DNA of 64,000 nt from Bradyrhizobium niftali (GTDB taxonomy: Bacteria; Pseudomonadota; Alphaproteobacteria; Rhizobiales; Xanthobacteraceae), in contig NZ_SPQT01000037.1 of NCBI RefSeq assembly GCF_004571025.1, positions 1 through 64,000 of the forward strand. Reading direction: 5' to 3'. Each line of letters starts with the position of its first letter. Position 1 is the stretch's first letter. The translations under genes and the position numbers were made by a program. The notes beneath the pieces are model-generated. The model did not search any database and was not told the origin of the DNA. It saw nothing but the letters and a program-made list of their open reading frames with translations. This document shows positions 1-9,466 of this stretch, piece by piece.

Positions 1-2
1 AT

Positions 3-236
3 GTGGGGCACGTCCACCTTGCCGTGACCGATTGTGGCGTCGGCATCGCCGAGAACGACGCGGACCGCGTCTTGGATCCCTTCTTCACCACCAAATCGAC
101 TGGCCTTGGAATGGGTCTTTCGATCTGCCGGTCGATCGTGGAATCTCATGGAGGACGACTGTCGATGGTCCACAAAAATGGACCGGGCGCGACGTTCCAG
201 TTTGCCTTACCGCTGCATAAGGAGGCCGTCTCGTGA
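3..236 (+). CDS. Sensor histidine kinase, C-terminal end (cut by window edge)
   Basis: The reading frame is open at the left edge, so only the last ~77 residues of the ATP-binding HATPase_c domain are visible. The G1 box (DCGVGI), F box (DPFFTTK) and G2 box (GLGMGLSI) follow in the normal order for a HWE/HisKA-type kinase. The stop overlaps the GTG start of the next gene, a FixJ-like response regulator, so the two almost certainly form a cognate pair. In Bradyrhizobium such pairs (NodV/NodW, NwsA/NwsB) relay the isoflavone signal to nod genes; that this is one of them is inferred from the partner and the neighbourhood. Confidence 0.85.
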   Translation: MGHVHLAVTDCGVGIAENDADRVLDPFFTTKSTGLGMGLSICRSIVESHGGRLSMVHKNGPGATFQFALPLHKEAVS

Positions 237-916
237 CTGCACGATTTGACGCGCCAGATGAAGGCAGCAATGCCGAGGCCTCGACAAAGGCGACCGTCCT
301 CGTCGTGGAGGATGACATCTCAATGCGTCGCTCGCTTACGAACCTTTTTCAATCGGTAGGGTTAGACGTCGTTGCATTCGGATCAGCCCGCGAAATGCTG
401 CAGCGCACAATTCCGGACGTTATTAGCTGCCTAGTTCTTGATGTCCGACTGCCAGGCTTGAGCGGCCTTGACTTCCAGACTGAGCTAGCGAGGCTGAACA
501 TACATATTCCGATCATTTTCATTACCGGCCATGGCGACATTCCAATGACTGTCAGGGCCATGAAGGAAGGAGCGGTCGATTTTCTCAGCAAACCGTTTCG
601 CGATCAGGAACTGCTTGATGCCGTGGTTGCGGCGACCGAACGCGATCGCAAAAGACGGGAGGCTCAGCAGACGGTCGCGAACCTGCAGTCTTTATTTGAG
701 ACCTTAAGCCCGCGCGAGCAGGCGGTGATGAAACTGGTCGCTGCCGGCCTGATGAACAAGCAGGTCGCCGCCGAGCTTGGGCTCGCCGAGATTACGGTCA
801 AGATCTACCGGGGACACGCAATGAAAAAGATGCGTGCACGCTCGCTGGCCGACTTGATCAGAATGACTGAGACGCTGGGAGTTCGCACTGATCGTCCTGA
901 ACAAACCCAAGTATGA
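233..916 (+). CDS. FixJ/LuxR-family response regulator, NodW/NwsB-like
   Basis: A 227-residue two-domain regulator. The N-terminal receiver has the acidic pair (VVEDD, ~25-28), the phospho-acceptor Asp70 (VLDVRLPG), a conserved Thr (FITGHGD) and Lys120 (LSKPF). The C-terminal LuxR-type helix-turn-helix starts at LSPREQAVMKL and includes GLMNKQVAAELGLAEITVK. Length and architecture match FixJ, NodW and NwsB. The GTG start overlaps the stop of the upstream kinase, so translation is coupled. It should bind promoter DNA after phosphorylation; nod-gene control is inferred from the symbiotic neighbours. I cannot separate NodW from NwsB without alignment, so no symbol is given. Confidence 0.85.
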   Translation: MTARFDAPDEGSNAEASTKATVLVVEDDISMRRSLTNLFQSVGLDVVAFGSAREMLQRTIPDVISCLVLDVRLPGLSGLDFQTELARLNIHIPIIFITGHGDIPMTVRAMKEGAVDFLSKPFRDQELLDAVVAATERDRKRREAQQTVANLQSLFETLSPREQAVMKLVAAGLMNKQVAAELGLAEITVKIYRGHAMKKMRARSLADLIRMTETLGVRTDRPEQTQV

Positions 917-1001
917 TTTTACAATTTCATCAGTCGAGCCCACTTTTCGCGCAAGGTGGCTAATGCTTGCAGCCGCTATTTCCGCTCCAGGAGGGCTCGT
1001 C

Positions 1002-1388
1002 TTGTCCACGCCTTTGATTTCCGTCGTTGACGACGACGCCTCAGTCCGTGCGGCGACAGAGAATCTTTTGAAATCGCGTGGCTACATCGCCCAAATATTT
1101 GCGTCGGCCGAGGAACTCCTGAGGTCCCCGCAATTGGACGAGACATCCTGTGTCATTACCGATATGCAGATGTCGCCTATAAGCGGCCTGGAGCTGATGG
1201 CAGAGATGCGGACACGGGGTTACGACGCACCATTCATTTTCATTACCGCTTTCCCCAACGACCGCGTGCGCGCGTCAGCGCTGGGTGCCGGAGCGATTGG
1301 CTTCCTCGCCAAACCCTTTGCCGGACAAGCGTTAATCGAGTGCCTCGACACCGCGCTGAACGCGTATGACGGCCGAGGCGGCATCTGA
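1002..1388 (+). CDS. Receiver-only response regulator (CheY/FixJ-N type)
   Basis: A single receiver domain: acidic pair in SVVDDDASV, phospho-acceptor Asp in VITDMQMSP, Thr/Ser region FIFITAF and the conserved Lys in FLAKPF. There is no output domain. I chose the TTG at 1002 because AGGAGG lies 7 bases upstream; a start at 963 would add 13 residues with no Shine-Dalgarno. It lies 85 bases downstream of the FixJ-like regulator and probably belongs to the same operon. It may act as a phosphate sink or a second target of the kinase. Single-domain receivers following FixJ-type pairs are common in rhizobia. Confidence 0.8.
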   Translation: MSTPLISVVDDDASVRAATENLLKSRGYIAQIFASAEELLRSPQLDETSCVITDMQMSPISGLELMAEMRTRGYDAPFIFITAFPNDRVRASALGAGAIGFLAKPFAGQALIECLDTALNAYDGRGGI

Positions 1389-2306
1389 TGCAATCAACAT
1401 GCGGCTTGAATTGATGTGCGATCTAAACGCTCCACGCGTCGATCTCGCCACCGATCAACCTCTTCGGAGTCAAACACGCTAGTTGCTCTAAACGGCGAAC
1501 GAGAGGCGAATTGTTGCCCTGTCCATGCTTTACCGACTCTCGCCGGGCGGCTAGTTTGGTGCAGAACAATCTTATCGCTGCGAGGACCGGAAGGGCGCGT
1601 TAGCTCGGCTCATTCTGTAGGTCGACGTTCAACTTAATGCTCACCCAAAGCAGTCGACGACTTAAGCACTTCTTAACTCGTCTGGATCGAGGCTATATAC
1701 TTCATTGCAGAGTGGAGCTGGCGCAAGAGCGCTCGATAAAGCAAGAGATTGGCTGTTCGCAGCCCGACTGCAGTGACGATGATAACGGAGCTTCACCTAG
1801 GACAACCGCCCCGCGTGTTGTGTTGAGCCTTTTCTGGTGAAAGAGCTCTGCACGATGCGCGTGCGCACGGCGTCGTTATGTCCGTTGACGCATGCCGGCC
1901 GTCTTGCCCATAAACGCCGCTTCGCTGTGCATTTCCTTGCCGACCGACTCACGGCAGGCGCGACGCGCTTCCTACTTCGTAGGCCGTCCTCTGTAGAAAA
2001 CTTCTGCCTCCAAGCCGTCCAAGGTGCTCGGCGCAACACGCCCGGTCCCTCGGGGGCCGGGCGCACTTTGGCGGCACCCCATGTAGGTCCTCGCCGCAGC
2101 GAGCATTGCCGTAATTGCCTTGCGCAGTGAGCCCCCTACTTCCAACGCTCAAACAACTCAGTAACGGCTAGCCAAGGTGCACTCTGGGGGCAGTCTTCTG
2201 AACCAACACAGAGGAACTCTCAGCCGAAAAGGCTATAAACACAGACGAGCCCGGAGCAGGCTAGATTAGTCTACTCCATCGGGCCCAATCACCGGTGATC
2301 CCATGG
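1389..2306. other. Gene-poor stretch
   Basis: About 0.9 kb in which the open frames on both strands are short, overlap each other and show no recognisable domain. I see no promoter motif or mobile-element end that I can defend. Confidence 0.5.
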
Positions 2307-3130
2307 TCACATAAAATCATCCTCATAATCGTATGCTGAGCGGCTCGCTGGGATCTCGGTATCACTACCTTCACTGTCGTCAGCTTTGGAAAGATATCGC
2401 GCAGGAGCGCCTTTTCGCTGCCATTTGCCGTCGCTATTCCTTACCCACTTATCTGACTTCTCTGGATCGAGAACCATGTTGTCGGCGTCAACCTCGATGA
2501 ATCCCATCTTTGCCGCACGGGCTCTTGCTTCCGGATTAGCCGGACGCGAATTGAGCAGCGGCTGTTCGCCGTCCATTCGAAGCTGGTGCTCGAGCAGGAT
2601 ATCGCCAGCGTTCTCGACAAGCGGATGAACGACTCGAAAATCCACCGTCGAGGTAGTCCCGTGGTGTCGAGGAAATAGCTTCTTCCACCTTTTGACGTCG
2701 AACTCGGTCATGCTGTCGCCGCCTTCCGTTCTTAGAAGTCCGACACTCTTGTTGCCCAATTGGTAGCTAAAGATCGCGCATCCTCGGAATCTCGGGTTGT
2801 TCCGTAGTTTTTGGCAACTTCTGCAGTTCGCCCTGCCTTGGCGGACACGAAGTCGGAGTACTCTTGGGGGTTGTCGCGGATGTACTCGATTTCGTCGCCA
2901 TGATAAGCCTTCGCGGCTTCTCGGAATGAGCGACGATCGATCTCTATGATGGGAGGGGTTGAAACGAGCGAATACGGTCTTGTTGCCGAAGATTAACTGC
3001 CACTCCAACCAGATTCGGCTAAGCGCATACTGGCGAACGCATCCGCAAAGTTGGCTGTGTCCATTTGCTCATCAGTTTCTGCAAAGTTGGAGGATTGGAA
3101 GTAGGACGAGCCATTGATCCGATTATACAT
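2307..3130 (-). pseudogene. nopP: Type III effector NopP, disabled by a nonsense codon and a frameshift
   Basis: Read from the ATG at 3130, the frame begins MYNRINGSSYF, typical of NopP. At codon 46 it meets an in-frame TAA (2995-2993), then continues in the same frame through SFREAAKAYHGDEIEYI. Near 2795 one base appears to be missing, after which the homologous reading continues one frame over through GCAIFSYQLGNKSVGLL and FRVVHPLVENAGDILLEH to YDYEDDFM. Restoring one base gives ~274 residues, the usual NopP length. NopP is secreted by the rhizobial type III system and can determine host range. A well-conserved tts box lies ~65 bases upstream, so transcription signals survived although the protein is lost. 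Identification is from remembered family sequence. Confidence 0.7.
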
Positions 3131-3194
3131 GGCGATTGGTGCTCCCGTCGGACATACCGCATCTAGTTTTGGCTTCTTCGGCCTAGCGGCGCTG

Positions 3195-3224
3195 ATAGGG
3201 AGCCTGGCTTACCAAAACCTGACG
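3195..3224 (-). promoter_or_regulatory. tts box (TtsI binding site) upstream of nopP
   Basis: On the minus strand the sequence reads GTCAGGTTTTGGTAAGCC followed by a C-rich tract ending in CCCTA, fitting the tts-box pattern GTCAG-TT--(C/G)G--AGC. Distance to the nopP ATG is ~65 bases, as usual. TtsI, itself under flavonoid/NodD/NodW control, would activate type III effector genes from here. The rest of 3131-3577 holds no convincing gene. Confidence 0.7.
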
Positions 3225-3577
3225 TGGCCGCCCTTACGTTGGTTTGTCATAGACTTCCTTCTGAACGACACGGGGGCACACGCTCGTGCCATTGGCATTC
3301 ATCTGGTTTTGATGAGAGGTCGCGAACACAGCTCCGAGGAAGCTCCTTTATTAGAAATTTGGTTGATCGCCGATTGACCTGCTGACGCCAATCGGATTGT
3401 GCTCTTTTCGTTGTTCCGCCGCGCCGTCTCATATCCGGGTTTTCTTTTCGACGTTCCAGTGGAACTCGCGGACCGCCTTCGACAGATTGGCCCATTTCCA
3501 GAATTTGAGCAACGATATCGCCTGCCCAGAAACGTAGTCTAACGTCGGCTCGTAGAAGCGCGACCGCGCGTTCGGCG

Positions 3578-5542
3578 TCAACGCTCATTTACCCAAATCC
3601 GCATTTCGCCTTCGCCGCGGTTAGCCCAGCTGAACAACGGAATGAATGTCAGCTGCTGCGGTTCTAGCTGTCCAGGCACTTTGTCGTAGTGATAAAGCGC
3701 CGCTTCTTCATAATGCGTGTGTTGCAACCGCGTCCCGCCGGCCTCCAGCAAGATCTTGCCACTAAAGAGACCAGTTCCTTCGATAAGTGAAAACCGACTG
3801 TCTGCATTAAGCCAAAGGTTGTGTAACTCGGTCCCGTTGTCGGCCTCCTCCAGACAATAAATTAAGGGGCCACGCTGGATGGCCACCTTGCCGGCCAAAT
3901 TGCGAAGTTGTGGATGGCCGTATACGCGACGCACTTGCATTGGCAGCGATAGTTTGACGCGATCTCCCTGCCGCCACGTTCGGCGAATGTGCAAATAGCC
4001 CTTGCGCGGCTCGCAATTCACGGGCTTGCCGTTCACGCTCGCCTGCGGCGCGCTGCACCATTCCGGCAGGCGCAGGGCGAGCGTGTGGGCAATTGGCGGC
4101 GCAGATTCGACGGCGATTTCCACCTGGTCTCTCCAGGGATAGCTGCCGCTGATGAGCAACCGCAGCGCATGTCCGTCGACGGATATTGCCACCCTATTAC
4201 CAACGTAGAGATTTACATAGAGCGCGTCGGTGCTGGGCGTGTAGATGTAGTGACCAATCGATGTGAAAAGGCGTGCGATGTTCGGTGGGCAGCACGCGCA
4301 GCCAAACCAGCGTCGTCGAACCGGCGAGACGTGATTGTAGATGCCATTAGACCTCAGCGTTTTGGGATGCACTTCGAGCGGGTTAACATAGAAATAGTGA
4401 CGCCCGTCGAACGCGATGCTGCCGAGAACGGTATTGTAGAGCGCGCGCTCCATCACGTCGGCATAGCGGCCGTCCAGTTCCATCTCCAACATACGGCGCG
4501 CGAACATCATCAGGCCAATCGACGCGCAACTTTCCGCGTACGCCGTATCATTTGGCAAATCGTAATCGCTGCTGAACGCTTCGCCGGCGCCTTGCGAGCC
4601 GATGGCTCCGGTAATATAGATCTGGCGCTGAACCATGTTTTGCCATAGCCGCAGGCAAGTTTGGCGCTGCTGCTCGTTCTGGCGCAGACGCGCGAGATGA
4701 GCTACTGCCGTCATGAGGTATACAAAACGAACCGCATGACCGGTTGCGGTCCGCTGCTCCGAAAGCGGCAACTGCGCTTGGCTGTACGCTTTGTTTTTTA
4801 CCATCCAAGGCGCGGCATCGGATTTTGGCACGCAGGATTGCTGGCGCTTCTCGTACTCAATGTCGTAGAAGTGTGGCTCCGTGCCGCGCTGCTCTACGAA
4901 ATAATTGGCCAGCGTGAGATATCGCTGCTCCTTTGTCGCTTCGTAGAGGCGTGCCAACGCAAGTTCGATTTCTGGATGGCCATCATAGCCGTGCAACTGA
5001 TCGCACTCTGGGCCGAAAACTGTGCAGAGGTGGTCAGCAAGCCTGCAAACGACCTCCAGCAACCGCCGTTTGCCAGTCCCCTGAAAGAATGCGACACCCG
5101 CTTCAATCAAGTGGCCAGCACAATAAAGCTCGTGGCACTCCGTTAAGTTGGTCCAGCGCTCCTGAGGCGCGTTCAGTATGAAATAAGTGTTGAGGTAACC
5201 GTCGCCGCTTTGGGCGGCCGCAATCAATTCAACCAGCTCGTCGACGGCTTTCTCCAGCTCTGGATTTGGTGCCTGGCATAGCGACCATGCAGCCGCCTCA
5301 AGCCATTTTGCGACGTCACTGTCCTGAAAAACCGTGCCATGAAACTCGCCCCTCGCACGCCCGGCAGCAAGGCGGAAGTTCTCTACCGCGTGACTCGGTA
5401 TCACCTCGGGATTGCGATCGTTTAGCACCTCCCATTGGTAGGGAATTGCCACTTCCCTGACCAGCTGCTGGCATTGCCCAATCAGTGGATCCGAGACCTG
5501 TAGGTTGTGAAGATCGACTTCGGCCACATTTCGATCATTCAT
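3578..5542 (-). CDS. Glycoside hydrolase family 127, beta-L-arabinofuranosidase-like
   Basis: 654 residues, the usual length of GH127 (former DUF1680). The family releases beta-1,2-linked L-arabinofuranose, as found on plant hydroxyproline-rich glycoproteins. The N-terminal alpha/alpha-barrel contains SGDGYLNTYF and the conserved ECHELYCAGHLIEAGV block. The metal/catalytic centre is visible: Glu in GAGEAFSSDYDLP (acid/base, ~321), Glu and Cys in AYAESCAS (~337/339) and the CACCPPN motif (Cys ~415, 417, 418) holding the Zn ligands and Cys nucleophile known from HypBA1. No signal peptide is seen, so it should act in the cytosol on imported oligosaccharide. AAGGAGG lies just before the ATG. It stands alone next to nopP. 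Confidence 0.88.
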   Translation of the reverse strand: MNDRNVAEVDLHNLQVSDPLIGQCQQLVREVAIPYQWEVLNDRNPEVIPSHAVENFRLAAGRARGEFHGTVFQDSDVAKWLEAAAWSLCQAPNPELEKAVDELVELIAAAQSGDGYLNTYFILNAPQERWTNLTECHELYCAGHLIEAGVAFFQGTGKRRLLEVVCRLADHLCTVFGPECDQLHGYDGHPEIELALARLYEATKEQRYLTLANYFVEQRGTEPHFYDIEYEKRQQSCVPKSDAAPWMVKNKAYSQAQLPLSEQRTATGHAVRFVYLMTAVAHLARLRQNEQQRQTCLRLWQNMVQRQIYITGAIGSQGAGEAFSSDYDLPNDTAYAESCASIGLMMFARRMLEMELDGRYADVMERALYNTVLGSIAFDGRHYFYVNPLEVHPKTLRSNGIYNHVSPVRRRWFGCACCPPNIARLFTSIGHYIYTPSTDALYVNLYVGNRVAISVDGHALRLLISGSYPWRDQVEIAVESAPPIAHTLALRLPEWCSAPQASVNGKPVNCEPRKGYLHIRRTWRQGDRVKLSLPMQVRRVYGHPQLRNLAGKVAIQRGPLIYCLEEADNGTELHNLWLNADSRFSLIEGTGLFSGKILLEAGGTRLQHTHYEEAALYHYDKVPGQLEPQQLTFIPLFSWANRGEGEMRIWVNER

Positions 5543-6647
5543 CGCATTCCTCCTTGAAGTGTGGCGAGCGGAGACCTAGCTTGGCAGGCCATCTCACCAC
5601 GATTGCGTTGTTGAGCTTGTCGCCCGGAGATTTTCGGCTACACACTCGTACTCTCGGGGCGAGGCTTCAAAACGATCAAATGGAGAGGCTGCCCTAAGGC
5701 GCCGCCCTCCCAGACATGCGTTGACAGCAGTCGGTCGAGGAGCGGGACAGCAAATCCCGTGCCCGGAATAAGGAGCGGTTCTTCTGGTCAACCAGATCTG
5801 CGGCTCCCCGTAGGAGCCCGATGCGATTGCTGCCCACCAACCGGATTTGCCAGTCGTGCTAAATCCCGCGTCGCTGCAAGGCCGGTTGATCCTGCTATAT
5901 GAGCGGGTCGGCCGTCGCTGGATAGAATAGTAGTACTCTCCTGCCGCTACAGGCGGGGGCACCGCGTCTTTCCGGCGCGGCGCCCCCTGCACTTAATTTT
6001 AGGCCCTCGACCTTGCGCGAGAATGTTCGGTTTCTAACAATCCATTTGATGACACGTAGCAGCTGGGAGGGCCGCGGTGACGCGTATGGTCCAACAGGAT
6101 TGCGTGAGCCGCTGCTAGGCGCCGAAGCGACAAACTGGACTGCTAATCCTAAGCAATCGTCGCAGGGAGTCGAAGTGCATGCTCAACGTGCCCGACATGG
6201 GGGCGGATGCTGGCAATCGCGAAAAGTAGGTTGTTGCGCGTATGCGCCGCCAGTGAACAATCCGCGACGGAGCGGCTCGAAGCTGTTGTGTGCACCGACT
6301 TGCTCGTCGGCTTCGGCAAGGTGGGAGGATGAGTTAGAGAGTCACTTTTGTGTACCGAGCTTCAGGCTGATTTGGCCCTGCAAAGCAGATAGCAGACTGG
6401 ATAACCGAGAGCCGACTTGGATCTCCCAATTGTGCGTAATTCCCACTTGTTATCGATCGTTCCGCTCGAACGACAGCATGGTAACGTTCACTCCATTGGC
6501 GTTGGCCGGTTGACGATGACGTAAGCAGGACTGACTCTGCTCATCGAGCTGGATCGGTCTACGATTTAGCTGTTGATAGTGGGATCGTTCTCCTTGAGCT
6601 CGCCCACTCCATTAGTGGCCTCAATGCTCAAATATGACACTGCCGCC
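5543..6647. other. Long non-coding or decayed stretch
   Basis: About 1.1 kb between two minus-strand genes. The open frames (for example 5594-5992 minus and 6013-6513 plus) have no recognisable domain and no Shine-Dalgarno. I looked for nod and tts boxes and found none that hold up. Confidence 0.45.
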
Positions 6648-8474
6648 TCATTCCACAGTCACCGATTTTGCTAGATTACGCGGCTGGTCCACGTCCGCGC
6701 CCCTTACGAGCGCGGTATGGTAAGCCAAGAGCTGAACCGGAATGGCATAGACCATCGGCGTAAAGCTTGCGACCATCTCCGGCAGCACAATGGTCATGAG
6801 TGTGTCCACCGTCGCTTCCAAAGCACCCTTCGAATCGGTCATCAGGATGATCTTGCCGCCCCGAGCCGCAACTTCTTGCATATTCGAGACGGTCTTCTCG
6901 AAGACCTCGTCATAAGGCGCGATCACCACCACAGGCACTGCCTCATCTATCAGTGCGATCGGTCCGTGCTTGAGCTCGCCGGCGGCATAACCTTCTGAGT
7001 GGATATAGGCAATTTCCTTCAGCTTGAGTGCGCCCTCCAGCGCCAGGGGGGCCGATGTGCCACGACCTAAATAGAGCACGTCCCTTGTGTCGGCGATATA
7101 ACGCGCGAGCTTCTCGATCTGCGGCTCAATCAACAGTGCGGTAGCAATCAACCGCGGCACTTCGATAAGTGCACGCACAAGCTTCGTTTCCTCGATCTCA
7201 GACAGTTTATCGCGCTCTTTGCCTGCTGCGACGGCAAGCGCGGCCAATACCATCAGCTGGCAGATGAATGCCTTGGTGGAGGCGACGCCGATTTCTGGCC
7301 CCGCCAGCGTCGGCAGAACGGATTCGCTCTCCCGCGCAATCGTCGACGTCGGGACATTGACCACAGATATCGTGTGCACGCCCTGGTCCTTGGCGTATCG
7401 CAACGCAGCTAACGTGTCAGCGGTTTCGCCCGACTGCGAGATGACGATCGCGAGATCGCCCCGGCGCAATGGCGCCTCCCTGTAGCGGAACTCGGACGCT
7501 ACATCGATCTCGACAGGCAAGCGCGCCAGCCGCTCGAACCAGTATTTGGCGATGTGCCCGGCATAGCTTGCAGTGCCGCACGCCGTAATTGAGATGCGCT
7601 GAATGGATTTAAAGTCGAACGGCAATGTGAGCGGCAGGGCGACGCGCTCGGCCGCCGTGTCGAGATAATGCGCCAATGTCTTGCCGGCCACTGTCGGCTG
7701 TTCGTGAATTTCCTTGGCCATGAAGTGGCGATAATTCGCTTTGTCCACAAGGAGTGACGATACGCCAGACTTTGATGTTTCCCGCTCGACGACAGATCCG
7801 TCTACGCTATAGATCACGCACATCGTGCGCGTAAGCACGGCCCAGTCGCCGTCTTCAAGATAGGTGATGGTGTCGGTCAAAGGCGCGAGCGCGATCGCAT
7901 CCGATCCTAGATACATTTCGCCGTTACCATGCCCGATCGCAAGGGGCGACCCCCTACGCGCGCAGATCAAAAGATCGTCGTGGGCCTTGAACAGGAACGC
8001 CAGCGCGAAGGCACCGCGCAGCCGCGGCAGCGACGCTTGTACCGCATCCTGCGGCGAGTAACCCTTCTTGAGATAAGATTCGACGAGATGCGCCACCACC
8101 TCTGTGTCTGTCTCTGAGTTAAAATGGGCTCCATTCCGCTCCAGTTCGGCTCGCAACTCGCGGAAATTCTCAATGATCCCGTTATGAACGACCGCGACAT
8201 TTTCCGTCGCATGCGGGTGAGCATTGCTCTCGGTCGGCTTTCCATGGGTCGCCCAGCGGGTATGACCGATTCCCGTGTGACCCGACGGCGGATAATAGCG
8301 CAGCCGCTCCTCAAGGTTTCTCAGCTTACCTTCAGCGCGGCGGCGCTCGATATTGAGACCTTCGAGAGTCGCGAGGCCTGCGGAGTCGTAGCCCCGATAT
8401 TCCAATCTCTTGAGCGAGGCCACCAACTGTCCAACGACCGGACCACGCCCCAAAATGCCAACAATTCCACACAT
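6648..8474 (-). CDS. glmS: Glutamine-fructose-6-phosphate aminotransferase (GlmS/NodM)
   Basis: 608 residues. It converts fructose-6-phosphate and glutamine to glucosamine-6-phosphate, the precursor of the chitin backbone of Nod factors as well as peptidoglycan. The protein begins MCGIVGILG; the Cys exposed after Met removal is the amidotransferase nucleophile, which is why I start at 8474 and not at the TTG three codons upstream. A class II glutaminase domain (RWATHGKP, VVHNGIIEN) is followed by two SIS sugar-isomerase domains (ACGTASYAG, SQSGETADT, LGRGTSAPLALEG) and the terminal Lys-Ser-Val-Thr-Val-Glu. The neighbouring noeL-nolK suggests a dedicated nodulation copy (nodM), but sequence alone cannot separate nodM from the housekeeping gene. 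Confidence 0.92.
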   Translation of the reverse strand: MCGIVGILGRGPVVGQLVASLKRLEYRGYDSAGLATLEGLNIERRRAEGKLRNLEERLRYYPPSGHTGIGHTRWATHGKPTESNAHPHATENVAVVHNGIIENFRELRAELERNGAHFNSETDTEVVAHLVESYLKKGYSPQDAVQASLPRLRGAFALAFLFKAHDDLLICARRGSPLAIGHGNGEMYLGSDAIALAPLTDTITYLEDGDWAVLTRTMCVIYSVDGSVVERETSKSGVSSLLVDKANYRHFMAKEIHEQPTVAGKTLAHYLDTAAERVALPLTLPFDFKSIQRISITACGTASYAGHIAKYWFERLARLPVEIDVASEFRYREAPLRRGDLAIVISQSGETADTLAALRYAKDQGVHTISVVNVPTSTIARESESVLPTLAGPEIGVASTKAFICQLMVLAALAVAAGKERDKLSEIEETKLVRALIEVPRLIATALLIEPQIEKLARYIADTRDVLYLGRGTSAPLALEGALKLKEIAYIHSEGYAAGELKHGPIALIDEAVPVVVIAPYDEVFEKTVSNMQEVAARGGKIILMTDSKGALEATVDTLMTIVLPEMVASFTPMVYAIPVQLLAYHTALVRGADVDQPRNLAKSVTVE

Positions 8475-9336
8475 ATCGATCAATGCAGCCCAAGTTTAAG
8501 GAGTCAGGAACCCGGTCATGAAATTCGCTTACCCGATGGTAACAGGTGTCAAGTTCGGTTTTCGCGACCGCCTGTACCGCCGCCGCATTCACAAGCGTGA
8601 GTTAGATCTCTTTCAGCCATCATCGCTTCGCGCGGCTACATTCCGCTTGTAACTGCCGATCGAGTACAAACGGCTCAGCAGCTTTAGCTTGAATTGTTCC
8701 GCGTTACTGGAGACGTTTTTCCAGCGCGGGTTTAGGAGACTTATCATACTTGAACCGAGGCAACTTACGCTCGGCCAAGGTTAAAGGATTGGCGCCGAAG
8801 CTCCATTGTACGAAAGTAAGCTCTCGATATCGAAACGTTCGTCGATCTATACCAACGTTTGCTACTCTTTCTCACTTTGTCGCGCGTCACCCGTCACTGC
8901 CTTCCGCGAGTTGGATATTAGCAACGGCACAGATCATGGTTGATGAATCGACCCAAGATTGCGTGTTCTGTTCGGAAGTTAATAGCGCTTGGTAGACTGC
9001 GGTTCTATGAGCAAGCTTTGGCTGTGTTCTGACTTGCGTGCCGCCATTCCGACAAATGCATTGACGAATGCAACGTCGCTCTCCCACGCCATGACGAGAC
9101 CGCGCGAAATGCACACTTGCTCCTGAGGACAGATAAGGAGCACAGACCGTCGCTTCTATCTCATTACAAATGTCGCCCAGGGACAAACGCGCCGCGAGCA
9201 CGCGCGAGGGCGTTTTGCCATCCATCTCGCCTGCTTAGGAACATCGCGTTGCTAGGGTTACTGGGCTTCATTTTCGAAGCTCAATGTGTTGGCATCCTTC
9301 AGTCCGGATATAAATGAATGTATATAGTGTGCATTC
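8475..9336. other. Intergenic region between glmS/nodM and noeL
   Basis: About 860 bases between divergent genes. No nodZ (fucosyltransferase), which in many bradyrhizobia precedes noeL, can be found in any frame. Short open frames here show no domain. Confidence 0.5.
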
Positions 9337-9385
9337 CTGCATGATGTGTATGACTGGAGCTAACGATCGCTTTCTTTTAATTGCG
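9337..9385 (+). promoter_or_regulatory. Degenerate nod-box-like sequence upstream of noeL
   Basis: The left half reads CATGATGTGTATG, close to the nod-box half CAT-N3-GTG-GATG. The right half, AACGATCG followed by a T-rich run, resembles AACAATC-ATTTTACC but sits about two bases closer than in the consensus. It lies ~80 bases before the noeL ATG. NodD would bind here if the site is functional; the spacing defect makes that uncertain. Confidence 0.35.
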
Positions 9386-9466
9386 GGTGGAGCGCGTGTG
9401 CGCATCTAGATTTTTCGAGAAACGGCTTCGCAATGGTGTTTCTTTGCGGCGCTATTAAGGGAAACC

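Noticed and set aside
2376..2400. GTCAGCTTTGGAAAG on the plus strand, resembling a tts box
   Set aside because: It lies inside the nopP coding sequence, lacks the CG/AGC part of the motif, and no gene follows on the plus strand.
3247..3588. 113-codon minus-strand frame overlapping the end of the GH127 gene
   Set aside because: Its ATG overlaps the GH127 stop as in coupled genes, but the translation shows no domain and turns Arg-rich; too weak to call.
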